DNA from: Pseudomonas sp. PICF141
GTDB lineage: Bacteria > Pseudomonadota > Gammaproteobacteria > Pseudomonadales > Pseudomonadaceae
Direction of reading: 5' to 3'
Length of the DNA: 64,000 nt
Assembly (NCBI RefSeq): GCF_002286815.1
Contig: NZ_MUNM01000073.1
Coordinates: 62,001-126,000 of the forward strand
A program made the position numbers and the translations under genes. The notes under the pieces were generated by a model. It did not search any database. It was not told where the DNA came from and saw only the letters and a list, made by a program, of their open reading frames with translations. Below, in pieces: positions 46,248-54,905 of this stretch (positions are counted from its first letter, which is position 1; every line of letters starts with the position of its first letter).

Positions 46248-46963
46248 ATCTGCGACCACGGTTATTGGGCAGGCGCTGCTGCGCCAACCTTCTGCTTCTG
46301 GCTGTTGTAGCTTGGGCCGCCATACATCAGCTAACGCAACCTCTCTGGGATGAGCCGGAAATCGTCCTGAAAATGGGTGGTACCTATGACGATTTACGCA
46401 GGAACTCTTCAGCCCCGTTTAGTCCGGAGATACGAGGGCACATCTGGTTTGGCATTCCCAAGGTCGATGCAAAATTGCGATTCGTCGACCCGCAGTTCGG
46501 GTTTACCACGCCTGCAGCGCGCTTTTTTACTGTCGACTTTGACGACAATGTCATTTACAGCCTCCGCATGTCCCCCCAGATCGAACCGCTCCTGATTGAT
46601 GACGCGCTTAAAGTTGTTCTCGACCTGCAAGACCAATGGCGCGCTAAAGGTTGGGTGGCGAAGGGGCTGCGAAACAATCCCACGATCGTCGATACACCTG
46701 AGTGGCGGGCCTACCTGCGCAAAGGAATTCTCGCAGGGATAACCTACTGGCAAGCCGACGATAAGTATCAGGTCATGCTGGTACTGGCTCGCTTCGAGGA
46801 TTACCGAAATCCGACCGAAGAGCGCTACCTCATCACCCTCGCACTTGCCAAACCCTGGATCCCCTTCGCCGAAATCGAAGACCGATATGACGAACCCAGT
46901 CACTTCCCCGCCCCGCAACCCGAACAAAAAGGAGCCCCACCATGCCAACTCCCGCCTTCATGA
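46244..46963 (+). CDS. membrane-anchored protein of the Hcp operon, unknown function
   Basis: 239 residues: an Arg-rich start, one N-terminal helix (about 13-28, ANLLLLAVVAWAAI), and a soluble, probably periplasmic domain with no motif I recognise. It is coupled by 4 bases to the DUF2515-type gene and overlaps hcp by 22 bases. A periplasm-exposed protein next to a candidate effector could be its immunity protein, which is inference from position and topology only. Confidence 0.65.
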   Translation: MNLRPRLLGRRCCANLLLLAVVAWAAIHQLTQPLWDEPEIVLKMGGTYDDLRRNSSAPFSPEIRGHIWFGIPKVDAKLRFVDPQFGFTTPAARFFTVDFDDNVIYSLRMSPQIEPLLIDDALKVVLDLQDQWRAKGWVAKGLRNNPTIVDTPEWRAYLRKGILAGITYWQADDKYQVMLVLARFEDYRNPTEERYLITLALAKPWIPFAEIEDRYDEPSHFPAPQPEQKGAPPCQLPPS

Positions 46964-47448
46964 CCCTCAAGGGTGAAAGACAAGGCCTGATCAGCGCAGG
47001 TGCCTTCACCGAAGCGTCAGTGGGCAACGTCTATCAGTTGGGCCGCGAAGACCAGATCATGATTCAGGCCCTGAGCCATGGCATTTTCGTGCCCAAAGGG
47101 GCGGGAGCGGGACGTCGGATGCACAAGCCCTTGATCATCACCAAGGCCATCGACAAAGCGTCGCCGCTGATTAACATCGCTCTGTGTTCCGGGGAGTTGC
47201 TCAGCCAGTGCCGTGTCGAGTGGTATCGCACCTCGGCTCACGGAACGCAGGAACATTTCTACACGATGGAGCTGGAAGACGCGGTAATCGTCGGCGCCGA
47301 AGTGCTCATGCCTCATTGTCAGGACCCCGGCACCGCTCACCTGACTCAACTGGAAAAGGTCCACTTCAGCTATCGGCGGATCTATTGGCGGCATGAGGTC
47401 AGCCGGACCATGGGTTCCGACGAATGGCGTGCCGAGGCGCAGGAATGA
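46942..47448 (+). CDS. hcp: Hcp-family type VI secretion tube protein
   Basis: 168 residues, forming the hexameric inner tube of the type VI apparatus and often carrying effectors in its lumen. Typical Hcp features are FMTLKGERQG near the start, HKPLIITKAIDKASPLI, and the C-terminal FSYRRIYWRHE. It has a good AAGGAG site. It is an orphan hcp: no baseplate or membrane-complex genes lie in the window, so it must work with a system encoded elsewhere. Confidence 0.92.
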   Translation: MPTPAFMTLKGERQGLISAGAFTEASVGNVYQLGREDQIMIQALSHGIFVPKGAGAGRRMHKPLIITKAIDKASPLINIALCSGELLSQCRVEWYRTSAHGTQEHFYTMELEDAVIVGAEVLMPHCQDPGTAHLTQLEKVHFSYRRIYWRHEVSRTMGSDEWRAEAQE

Positions 47449-47921
47449 GGCTGGTCAATGAAATGCATCTGTCCGCGTGGGAGCGCCAACATGCTTATCC
47501 CAGCGAGCAAGCACTGGAGCACGTGCGCCAGGCGTTGCTCGATCGGCAATCCATCGACGGCCTTGATGAATTGCGTGCGGCGTTACTGATCAATATCGAC
47601 AGCGAGGTGCTGGAGCAGGTCGAGGGTGGCCAGTGGTGGCTGATCCGCACGGAGGCCGACTTGGGCGACTGGGTAATGCCGAGGCCTGCATTCGATCAGG
47701 CGGTGATCGAATTGATGAAAAATCCACCGGTTCAACCTTCGCGATCGCCAAGGATCTTTCGCCTCGTTGACAGCGTCACGGCCGAGCCGCTGGCGCAGTT
47801 GTCGTACCTGGCCACGATAGATGGGCAGTCTGTGCAGCGTCGAACCGATAGCGAGGGCATCGCCCATCTTTTTGCGCCGGCCGGGGTGCAGCAGATTTCA
47901 ATGAAGATCATCGGCGTTTAG
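47445..47921 (+). CDS. small protein downstream of hcp, possible carboxypeptidase-regulatory-like domain
   Basis: 158 residues starting inside the hcp stop (ATGA). The N-terminal half is acidic and helical. The C-terminal part (FRLVDSVTAEPLAQLSYLAT...RTDSEGIAHLF) has the pattern of transthyretin- or carboxypeptidase-regulatory-like beta folds often found at the ends of VgrG and other type VI cargo. It may be a cargo adaptor or structural partner for the Hcp; no catalytic motif was seen. Confidence 0.65.
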   Translation: MRLVNEMHLSAWERQHAYPSEQALEHVRQALLDRQSIDGLDELRAALLINIDSEVLEQVEGGQWWLIRTEADLGDWVMPRPAFDQAVIELMKNPPVQPSRSPRIFRLVDSVTAEPLAQLSYLATIDGQSVQRRTDSEGIAHLFAPAGVQQISMKIIGV

Positions 47922-48073
47922 CGCTGGCATGGTTACTTGAGTTTATTGGCAACGGCTGTCGCAGCTCAGGGCAATATTTTGCGGATAGACGTAACGGCAG
48001 GTGCCGGTAAAAGGCACGTTGTTGTATGGTTGTGGTCGAACCGATGAACCCAAGTGATTGAAAGGATACCGCC

Positions 48074-49141
48074 ATGCTGGACTGGAAGAACCGCACAGGC
48101 AGCGCGCCTGAGCGTGCCGCTGAACCGAAATCGGCCACCCGCAGTTATTTTGGCGGCCTGTTGTTCAGCCGGGCGCTGGCTACTCTGATTGTTCTTTACC
48201 TGTTGGTAGCGATCGCGCTGGGCTGGTACTGGAGCCAGGAGCCGGCGCTGTTCCCGGTTCAGCAGAATGCCCAGGTGGCGGCCGAGAAAGAAGGCAAGCA
48301 GATGGTGGTCGGCTACACCACGGTGGAAACCCTCAAGACCGTTGCCAATACCTTGCTGACCAAGCCGGGTGGCTATATTTCCAACGACCGTTTCCCGCCG
48401 GGTCTGTGGATGGACAACATGCCGAGCTGGGAATATGGCGTGTTGGTCCAGGTCCGTGACCTGAGTCGTGCGCTGCGTAAAGACTTCGCCCGTTCCCAGT
48501 CACAGTCCGCCGAAGACGCCGACCTGGCCAAGGCCGAGCCGCGTTTCAACTTCGACAACAAAAGCTGGGTGCTGCCATCCAGTGAATCGGAGTACCTGGA
48601 AGGCATCAACTCCCTGAGCCGTTATCAGGCACGTCTGTCGGGGCCTGACCAGAAAAGTGCGCTGTTCTATGCCCGCGCCGACAACCTGAACAACTGGCTG
48701 GGTGATGTCGGAACCCGTCTGGGTTCGCTGTCGCAACGGCTGTCGGCCAGTGTTGGCCGGGTCAAGCTCAATACCGCGCTGAAAACTGAAGTACCGGCGC
48801 TCGGTCAAGTGCCGCAGGTGGACGAAGAAGTCGTCGAGACCCCATGGCTACAGATCGATAACGTGTTCTACGAAGCCCGCGGTCAGGCCTGGGCGTTGTC
48901 CCACCTGCTGCGTGCCATCGAAGTCGATTTTGCCGATGTGCTGGCGAAGAAAAACGCCACGGTCAGCGTGCGCCAGATCATTCGTGAGCTGGAAGCCTCG
49001 CAAGAACCGGTCTGGAGCCCGATGATCCTCAACGGCAGCGGCTTCGGTGTGTTGGCCAACCACTCGCTGGTCATGGCCAATTACATCTCCCGGGCCAATG
49101 CCGCGGTGATCGATTTGCGTCAACTGCTCAATCAGGGCTGA
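48074..49141 (+). CDS. DUF2333 family protein
   Basis: 355 residues with one N-terminal membrane helix (about 35-53, ALATLIVLYLLVAIALGWYW) and a large periplasmic helical domain. Conserved segments are KPGGYISNDRFPPGLWMDNMP and the C-terminal NHSLVMANYISRANAAVIDLR. Function unknown. The ATG has an AAGGA site, and the gene precedes the Nudix gene by 3 bases, as in P. aeruginosa. Confidence 0.9.
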   Translation: MLDWKNRTGSAPERAAEPKSATRSYFGGLLFSRALATLIVLYLLVAIALGWYWSQEPALFPVQQNAQVAAEKEGKQMVVGYTTVETLKTVANTLLTKPGGYISNDRFPPGLWMDNMPSWEYGVLVQVRDLSRALRKDFARSQSQSAEDADLAKAEPRFNFDNKSWVLPSSESEYLEGINSLSRYQARLSGPDQKSALFYARADNLNNWLGDVGTRLGSLSQRLSASVGRVKLNTALKTEVPALGQVPQVDEEVVETPWLQIDNVFYEARGQAWALSHLLRAIEVDFADVLAKKNATVSVRQIIRELEASQEPVWSPMILNGSGFGVLANHSLVMANYISRANAAVIDLRQLLNQG

Positions 49142-49144
49142 GTC

Positions 49145-49714
49145 ATGGTTGATAACTCCATCGATGGCATGCGGGAGGCCGCCCATCGTGCGGCCTCCGA
49201 TGCCGAACAGATCGCCTGGGTCGACGAGCAGGACAACCTGCTCGGTGCTCTGGTGCGCTCAGACCTGCGCGAACGCGGGCTGATCGGGCGTGGCACCTAC
49301 ATCATGTTGTTCAACTCCGCCGGTGAGTTGTGCGTACACCGGCGCACATTGAGCAAAGCGATCTACCCCGGTTACTGGGACGTGGCGGCCGGTGGCATGG
49401 TATTGGCCACCGAAACTTACGCCGAATCGGCGGCCCGAGAGCTGGAAGAAGAGCTGGGCGTGAGCGGTGTGGAACTGACGGCTCATGATCACTTTTTCTT
49501 CGAAGACACCGGCAACCGACTCTGGTGCTCGGCGTTTTCGGCGGTATGGGACGGCCCGTTGATCCTGCAACCGGAGGAAGTGCTGGAAGCGTGCTTTATC
49601 CCGATCGACCAGGTCATGCTGGAAATCACGCAGAAGCCTTATTGCCCGGACTCTCTGGCAGCTTTACAGCGTTATCTGAAGGCCCGGCAAACCGACGTCG
49701 CAAAGAAGGTATAA
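49145..49714 (+). CDS. Nudix hydrolase
   Basis: 189 residues. The Nudix box fits GX5EX7REUXEEXGU (GGMVLATETYAESAARELEE then ELGV), and CVHRRTLSKAIYPGYWDV precedes it as in isopentenyl-isomerase-like and YfcD-type Nudix enzymes. The substrate is not identifiable from sequence. It lies 3 bases after the DUF2333 gene and is probably cotranscribed with it. Confidence 0.92.
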   Translation: MVDNSIDGMREAAHRAASDAEQIAWVDEQDNLLGALVRSDLRERGLIGRGTYIMLFNSAGELCVHRRTLSKAIYPGYWDVAAGGMVLATETYAESAARELEEELGVSGVELTAHDHFFFEDTGNRLWCSAFSAVWDGPLILQPEEVLEACFIPIDQVMLEITQKPYCPDSLAALQRYLKARQTDVAKKV

Positions 49715-49805
49715 ATTGGCGCCGATTGGCTCTTAGCAATCGGCGTTTTTGCCGTTACACTGCGCGACCTTTTCAAACTGAACCGGTAATGCTTGTTGTA
49801 GAAAT

Positions 49806-49902
49806 GTAGGAGCTGTCGAGTGCAACGAGGCTGCGATCTTTTGATTTTTCTTTTGAATCAAGATCAAAAGATCGCAGCCTCGTTGCACTCGACAGCTCCT
49901 AC
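49806..49902. repeat. perfect 40-base inverted repeat, 'gtaggagctg...gatctttt' family
   Basis: The arms at 49806-49845 and 49863-49902 are exact reverse complements with a 17-base AT-rich loop. It is the cleanest of the REP-like hairpins here, related to 3971-4072, and lies between the Nudix and SUI1 genes. Confidence 0.9.
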
Positions 49903-50021
49903 GCTCATACACCGATGTATTACGGTCCAGTAGCGCTGCCCCTGCCTGAGTGGGGCTTCGCGGTCGATGGCTCCCTCCCGGGTTGCCGCGACCAGTCTTT
50001 GTCCTCCCAAGAGGATTGCCG

Positions 50022-50393
50022 GTGGCCAAAAAAGCCGCATCCTTCGCCGCCCTTGGTGGCCTGGTATTTTCCACCGACGCAGGTCGTCATTGCCCGGATT
50101 GCAGTAAACCGGTGGATGCCTGCATCTGCAAACAGACCGTTATCCCGGCCGGCGACGGCATTGCCCGCGTGCGTCGCGAAAGCAAGGGCCGTGGCGGCAA
50201 GACGGTGACCACTATCACCGGCGTGCCGTTGGCCGAAGACGCGCTCAAGGAGCTGGCCACGACGTTGAAAAAACGTTGCGGGACCGGTGGGGCGTTGAAA
50301 GACGGAATCATCGAAATCCAGGGCGATCATGTCGAGCTACTCTTGGCCGAATTGATCAAGCACGGTTTCAAAGCGAAGAAGTCCGGCGGCTAG
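50022..50393 (+). CDS. SUI1/eIF1-like translation factor
   Basis: 123 residues. A short Cys-containing N-terminus (CPDCSKPVDACIC) precedes the SUI1 domain (RRESKGRGGKTVTTITG, KKRCGTGGALKDG, IEIQGDH). Bacterial YciH-like proteins bind the 30S subunit and affect start-codon choice. The start is GTG at 50022 with an AGAGGA site; the longer frame upstream is not protein-like. Confidence 0.93.
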   Translation: MAKKAASFAALGGLVFSTDAGRHCPDCSKPVDACICKQTVIPAGDGIARVRRESKGRGGKTVTTITGVPLAEDALKELATTLKKRCGTGGALKDGIIEIQGDHVELLLAELIKHGFKAKKSGG

Positions 50394-50394
50394 C

Positions 50395-50478
50395 AGCCTC
50401 TGTGAAAACCACCCTCGGCTTGATCCGGCCCCGATTCAATTCTGGTCTGGCGTCGTCTACATGGTTTTCACAGAGCCT
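50395..50478. repeat. inverted repeat downstream of SUI1
   Basis: gcctctgtgaaaacca and tggttttcacagagcc face each other across about 50 bases. It may work as a bidirectional terminator or be another repeat class. Confidence 0.65.
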
Positions 50479-50616
50479 GTTCTGACCGGTTTCTAAACTC
50501 AGCGCTGAATGCGAGGTCTATGCCACTTGCATGCAGGCTAATCGTCATTTTCATTCTTTAGACTGCGCCGGCCTGAACCCAGGCGACGCTCTATGACTTC
50601 TTTATAGGGGACTTCA

Positions 50617-52530
50617 ATGTCCGTACGACGCACACGCAAAGACGATGGCAGCCAATGGACAGTTGTGGACAGCCGCAGTGTTTACGGGATTCGCCATTGG
50701 GGGGCCGGGTATTTCGCGATCAATGACGCCGGTCGCGTCGAAGTTCGTCCGAACGGTCCGACCAGTTCGCCTATCGACCTGTTCGAGCAAGTCGACCAAC
50801 TGCGCAAAAGCGGTTTGTCCTTGCCGTTGCTGGTGCGTTTCCCTGACATCCTGCAAGACCGCGTGCGCCAGCTGACTGGCGCTTTCGACGCCAATATCGA
50901 GCGCCTGGAATACCAGAGCAAGTACACCGCGCTGTACCCGATCAAAGTCAACCAGCAGGAAGCGGTGATCGAAAACATCATCGCCACCCAGAACGTTTCC
51001 ATCGGTCTGGAAGCCGGCTCCAAGCCTGAGCTGCTGGCGGTACTGGCGCTGGCGCCGAAAGGCGGGACCATCGTCTGCAACGGTTACAAGGACCGCGAGT
51101 TCATCCGACTGGCGCTGATGGGCCAGAAACTGGGTCACAACGTGTTCATCGTGATCGAGAAAGAATCCGAAGTCGGTCTGGTCATCGAAGAAGCCGCCTC
51201 GCTCAAGGTCAAGCCGCAGGTCGGCCTGCGCGTGCGCCTGTCGTCCCTGGCATCGAGCAAGTGGGCAGACACCGGTGGTGAAAAATCCAAGTTCGGCCTG
51301 TCGGCGGCGCAATTGCTGTCGGTGGTCGAGCGTTTCCGCGCCGCCGGCCTGGACCAGGGCATTCGCCTGCTGCACTTTCATATGGGTTCGCAGATCGCCA
51401 ACCTGGCGGACTACCAACACGGTTTCAAGGAAGCGATCCGTTACTACGGCGAACTGCGCAACCTTGGCCTGCCGGTGGATCACATCGACGTCGGTGGTGG
51501 TTTGGGCGTGGACTACGACGGTACGCACTCGCGTAACGCCAGTTCGATCAACTACGACATGGACGATTACGCCGGTGTCGTGGTCGGGATGCTCAAGGAG
51601 TTCTGCGATGCGCAGAGCCTGCCGCACCCGAACATCTTTTCTGAAAGCGGCCGCTCCCTGACCGCTCACCACGCCATGCTGGTGGTTCAGGTCACCGACG
51701 TCGAGAAACACAACGACGACGTGCCGAGGATCGATAACAAGGAAGAACTGCCGGAAACCGTACAGTGGCTGGTCGACCTGCTCGGCCCGACCGACATCGA
51801 GATGGTCACCGAAACGTACTGGCGCGCCACGCACTACATGAGCGACGTCGCCACGCAATACGCCGATGGCAAGCTGACCCTGGCGCAAAAAGCTTTGGCC
51901 GAGCAATGCTACTTCGCCGTTTGCCGTCGCCTGCACAACTCGTTGAAGGCCCGTCAGCGTTCCCACCGTCAGGTGCTCGACGAACTCAATGACAAGCTGG
52001 CCGACAAGTACATCTGCAACTTCTCGGTATTTCAGAGCCTGCCGGATACCTGGGCCATCGGCCAGGTCCTGCCTATTCTGCCGTTGCACCGTCTGGACGA
52101 AGAGCCGCTACGCCGCGCAGTGCTGCAAGACCTGACCTGCGACTCCGACGGCAAGATCAAGCAATACGTCGATGAGCAGAGCATCGAGACCAGCTTGCCG
52201 GTACACGGCCTGAACGAAGGTGAAGACTATCTGCTGGGGATCTTCCTGGTGGGTGCCTACCAGGAAATTCTCGGTGATATGCATAACCTGTTTGGTGACA
52301 CCGACTCGGTGAACATCTACCAGAACGCCGACGGCAGCGTGTACCACGCCGGTATCGAAACCCACGACACCATCGAAGACATGCTGCGTTACGTGCACTT
52401 GTCGCCGGAAGAGTTGATGACCCACTATCGCGATAAATGCGCCAGTGCCCGCATCAGCGCCGCCGAGCGCACCCAGTTCCTCGACGCCTTGCGTCTGGGC
52501 CTGACCCGTTCGTCTTACCTGTCTTCTTGA
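50617..52530 (+). CDS. speA: biosynthetic arginine decarboxylase SpeA
   Basis: PLP enzyme making agmatine from arginine for polyamine synthesis. It is 637 residues, close to the family norm. The PLP-lysine segment ALYPIKVNQQE, HFHMGSQI, the glycine loop DVGGGLGVDYDG and the active-site Cys segment (ITCDSDG-like LTCDSDGKI) are all present. It is a single gene, with an AGGGG site before the ATG. Confidence 0.97.
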   Translation: MSVRRTRKDDGSQWTVVDSRSVYGIRHWGAGYFAINDAGRVEVRPNGPTSSPIDLFEQVDQLRKSGLSLPLLVRFPDILQDRVRQLTGAFDANIERLEYQSKYTALYPIKVNQQEAVIENIIATQNVSIGLEAGSKPELLAVLALAPKGGTIVCNGYKDREFIRLALMGQKLGHNVFIVIEKESEVGLVIEEAASLKVKPQVGLRVRLSSLASSKWADTGGEKSKFGLSAAQLLSVVERFRAAGLDQGIRLLHFHMGSQIANLADYQHGFKEAIRYYGELRNLGLPVDHIDVGGGLGVDYDGTHSRNASSINYDMDDYAGVVVGMLKEFCDAQSLPHPNIFSESGRSLTAHHAMLVVQVTDVEKHNDDVPRIDNKEELPETVQWLVDLLGPTDIEMVTETYWRATHYMSDVATQYADGKLTLAQKALAEQCYFAVCRRLHNSLKARQRSHRQVLDELNDKLADKYICNFSVFQSLPDTWAIGQVLPILPLHRLDEEPLRRAVLQDLTCDSDGKIKQYVDEQSIETSLPVHGLNEGEDYLLGIFLVGAYQEILGDMHNLFGDTDSVNIYQNADGSVYHAGIETHDTIEDMLRYVHLSPEELMTHYRDKCASARISAAERTQFLDALRLGLTRSSYLSS

Positions 52531-52763
52531 GGTAAGGCTCCGTTCCCATCGGGTTGTCTGAAAATTCTCCATGCGCTGGGGAAATTTCAGATGATCTGGT
52601 GCGGAGCTTCTCTTTTATCAAGCGAAATTACCCACAGACCGGGCTATCCAAGGGATATGGTCTTCTTTTCACGTAGGTCATTTCCTAAGTTGTATTTCGG
52701 CACTCTACTCGGCCATGTCTCTCAGCGAGAATCCCCGGCCGCCCCTCCTGTAGAGAATCGCCG

Positions 52764-54092
52764 ATGTTCGATCCAGTCAACGAGCCGTCATTTCGTCTGG
52801 ATATAGCGGGTCTTCCCGACCCCTTTGAGGTCTTGGCCTTTACCGGTAGTGAAGCCATCAACGAGCCCTTTGTGTTCGACGTGGAGCTGCTGAACGATGA
52901 CCCGACGCTGGACCTTGCGAGCCTGCTATATCGTTCGGCCTTTTTGCATTTCGGGCCCCCGGGGCAGGGTATTCATGGCCAGTTGCTTAGCCTCGTTCAG
53001 CTTGGCCATGGCGGTGAGCCCGGGCTATGTCGAGTGCGTCTGGGCCCCAGGCTGGCGTGTCTGGGCCAGCGCTTCAATCAGCGAATCTTCAGCCAGCGCT
53101 CGGTGCCGGAGATTCTCGCTCAAGTACTCAAGGAACACGGCATTGCCGGTAAGGAGCGTCGTTTCGACCTGAGCGGCGATTACCCACCCCGTGATTTCTG
53201 CACGCAGTATCGGGAATCAGACCTGCAGTTTCTCCAGCGTCTGTGTACCCAGGAACGGCTTCATTACTACTTCGAACACTGTGCACGCGCAGGGCATTGT
53301 CTGGTTTTCGGTGATGGCCCGGGACAGTTCAGCCGTGGCGAAGAGGGCGTCTTTGAGGGTGAGAACGAACGGCCAGGCGTGCATCGGTTCAAGCTTCACG
53401 GCTGCGGGCAGATCGCCGAAGGCCAGACGAATCTGGCGACGCTGCGCAGCGGTCAACTGATGCCGCTGTCCGGCCACCCGTGTGCGGACTGCAATCGTCT
53501 GTGGCTACTGACCCACGTCGAGCATCAAGGGGGACAGGAGCCAGGGCTTCCCTATAGCAATCAACTGCGCGCCGTTGTGCAGCAAGTGCCTTTCGTGGCA
53601 GATCATTCGGTGATCAAACAACCCAGGATGCTCAGCTTGCAGCGGGCGTGGGTGGTCGAGGTCGATGAGCCTCGACCGGATCTGTCCAGACCGGTTGCCG
53701 TGCAGTTTGACTGGCTTTATCAGGGGGAGGGCGCAGCGCCCAGCCACTGCTGGTTGCCATTGGCGCCCGAGCTGGGAGACGCGGACAGCTTGCCGCTGAA
53801 TGAAGGGGCGCAGGTGCTGGTGAGCTTTGTCGAAGGCGATCCGGACCAGCCTTTGATCAGCGGATTTCTTCCCGGCACAGCGTCGAGCACAGCGCCGGTC
53901 ATACCCGACCTGCCACCTTCCTTGATAACCGATGCGAACCTGGCGTCCGACGGCTTGCTGGGCCTGTTGCAATCAGGCGAGCCCCTGGTGCTCCTGTGTC
54001 TGCTGCCCGGCGGTGGCAGTTTCAGTCATTGCGCGCAGTCTTTCTGCACCTGTCGGGCGGCGATGCAGTTCGGCCAGAGCGGTGCGGCATGA
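52764..54092 (+). CDS. short VgrG-like spike protein without needle domain
   Basis: 442 residues with the VgrG gp27-like N-terminal part (DIAGLPDPFEVLAFTGSEAINEPF, then YRESDLQFLQRLCTQERLHYYFEH) and the gp5-like OB fold (NEGAQVLVSFVEGDPDQPLISG, about 350-385). It stops soon after, where full VgrGs continue into a beta-helical needle of 100-200 residues. The last 60 residues are not VgrG-like and may dock the adaptor. It overlaps the following DUF4123 gene by 4 bases. There are no other type VI genes here. Confidence 0.85.
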   Translation: MFDPVNEPSFRLDIAGLPDPFEVLAFTGSEAINEPFVFDVELLNDDPTLDLASLLYRSAFLHFGPPGQGIHGQLLSLVQLGHGGEPGLCRVRLGPRLACLGQRFNQRIFSQRSVPEILAQVLKEHGIAGKERRFDLSGDYPPRDFCTQYRESDLQFLQRLCTQERLHYYFEHCARAGHCLVFGDGPGQFSRGEEGVFEGENERPGVHRFKLHGCGQIAEGQTNLATLRSGQLMPLSGHPCADCNRLWLLTHVEHQGGQEPGLPYSNQLRAVVQQVPFVADHSVIKQPRMLSLQRAWVVEVDEPRPDLSRPVAVQFDWLYQGEGAAPSHCWLPLAPELGDADSLPLNEGAQVLVSFVEGDPDQPLISGFLPGTASSTAPVIPDLPPSLITDANLASDGLLGLLQSGEPLVLLCLLPGGGSFSHCAQSFCTCRAAMQFGQSGAA

Positions 54093-54886
54093 TCGCCGCT
54101 CTGGCGCCCGATCTGGCTGCGCAATGGCTCTTGCTCGATGTTCCGGGCGAGCCTCAGGCCGGTGCGAATGTGCGACAACAATTTGCTCATACCCGATGGT
54201 TCCGTCTGTTCGAAGGCACTGAGTTTCACCCGTTGCGTGAGTACGGCCCGGTATTGGTCGACCTTCGCGAATGCCCGGCGCTGACCGAGTCATGCCTCAG
54301 TGCGCCACACCTGTGGAGCGGATTACTGCTAACCAGCGAAGCAACGCCCTCGCAGTTGCTGGAGCATTTGCGGCGGATGCTCACGGTCACCCTGGGGCTG
54401 CATCACCGGGCTTTGTTGAGTTACTACAACCCACACACGGCGAGTTATTTTTTCGATGCCTGCGATGCGCAGGAGTTGAGTCGCTGGCTCGGTCCGATCG
54501 ATCAGTTGCGCTGGTTCGGTGGCACCTGGGCCGATCGGGCGATTGGCTGTCAGGGCTGGCAGCAGTTGTTCAATCCGCGGCTTGCCGTCCGGCCGCTGGC
54601 CGTCGAGGAAAACCTCAGCCTGCGTCAGCGAGACACCTTGCAGACCTGCCTGCTGGAACAACATACCTGGCGCTGGAGCCGATCCACTGGCATTGGCTAC
54701 AACAGCTTGTGGGCTTACCTGCAGGAAGGGCGGGCGCTGGGTTTCAGCGAACGTGCGGTGCTCGATGACTGGTTATGGCTGCGCTTGCTGCATCCCGACG
54801 CAGTGGCCAGGCAGCCATTGTCGGGAGGCAGCCAGCAGGAGCGTCTCGATAGCCTGCGCAACCTGTGGCAAAACAATCAGCCTTGA
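54089..54886 (+). CDS. DUF4123 type VI adaptor (Tap/TEC-like)
   Basis: 265 residues. DUF4123 proteins load an effector onto a VgrG tip and are normally encoded between vgrG and the effector. The N-terminal WLLLDVPGEPQAG, PVLVDLRECP and LTVTLGLHHRALLSYYNPHTASYFFD segments fit the family; the C-terminal 80 residues are variable, as expected for the effector-contacting part. The ATG lies inside the vgrG stop. Unusually, the next gene is a convergent MATE transporter, with no effector. Confidence 0.85.
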   Translation: MIAALAPDLAAQWLLLDVPGEPQAGANVRQQFAHTRWFRLFEGTEFHPLREYGPVLVDLRECPALTESCLSAPHLWSGLLLTSEATPSQLLEHLRRMLTVTLGLHHRALLSYYNPHTASYFFDACDAQELSRWLGPIDQLRWFGGTWADRAIGCQGWQQLFNPRLAVRPLAVEENLSLRQRDTLQTCLLEQHTWRWSRSTGIGYNSLWAYLQEGRALGFSERAVLDDWLWLRLLHPDAVARQPLSGGSQQERLDSLRNLWQNNQP

Positions 54887-54905
54887 AGGTGAAGGCCGGC
54901 CCTCG

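Noticed and set aside
50614..52089. 491-codon open frame antisense to speA
   Set aside because: The plus strand encodes a complete arginine decarboxylase; the antisense frame has Val/Gln/His-rich low-complexity composition.
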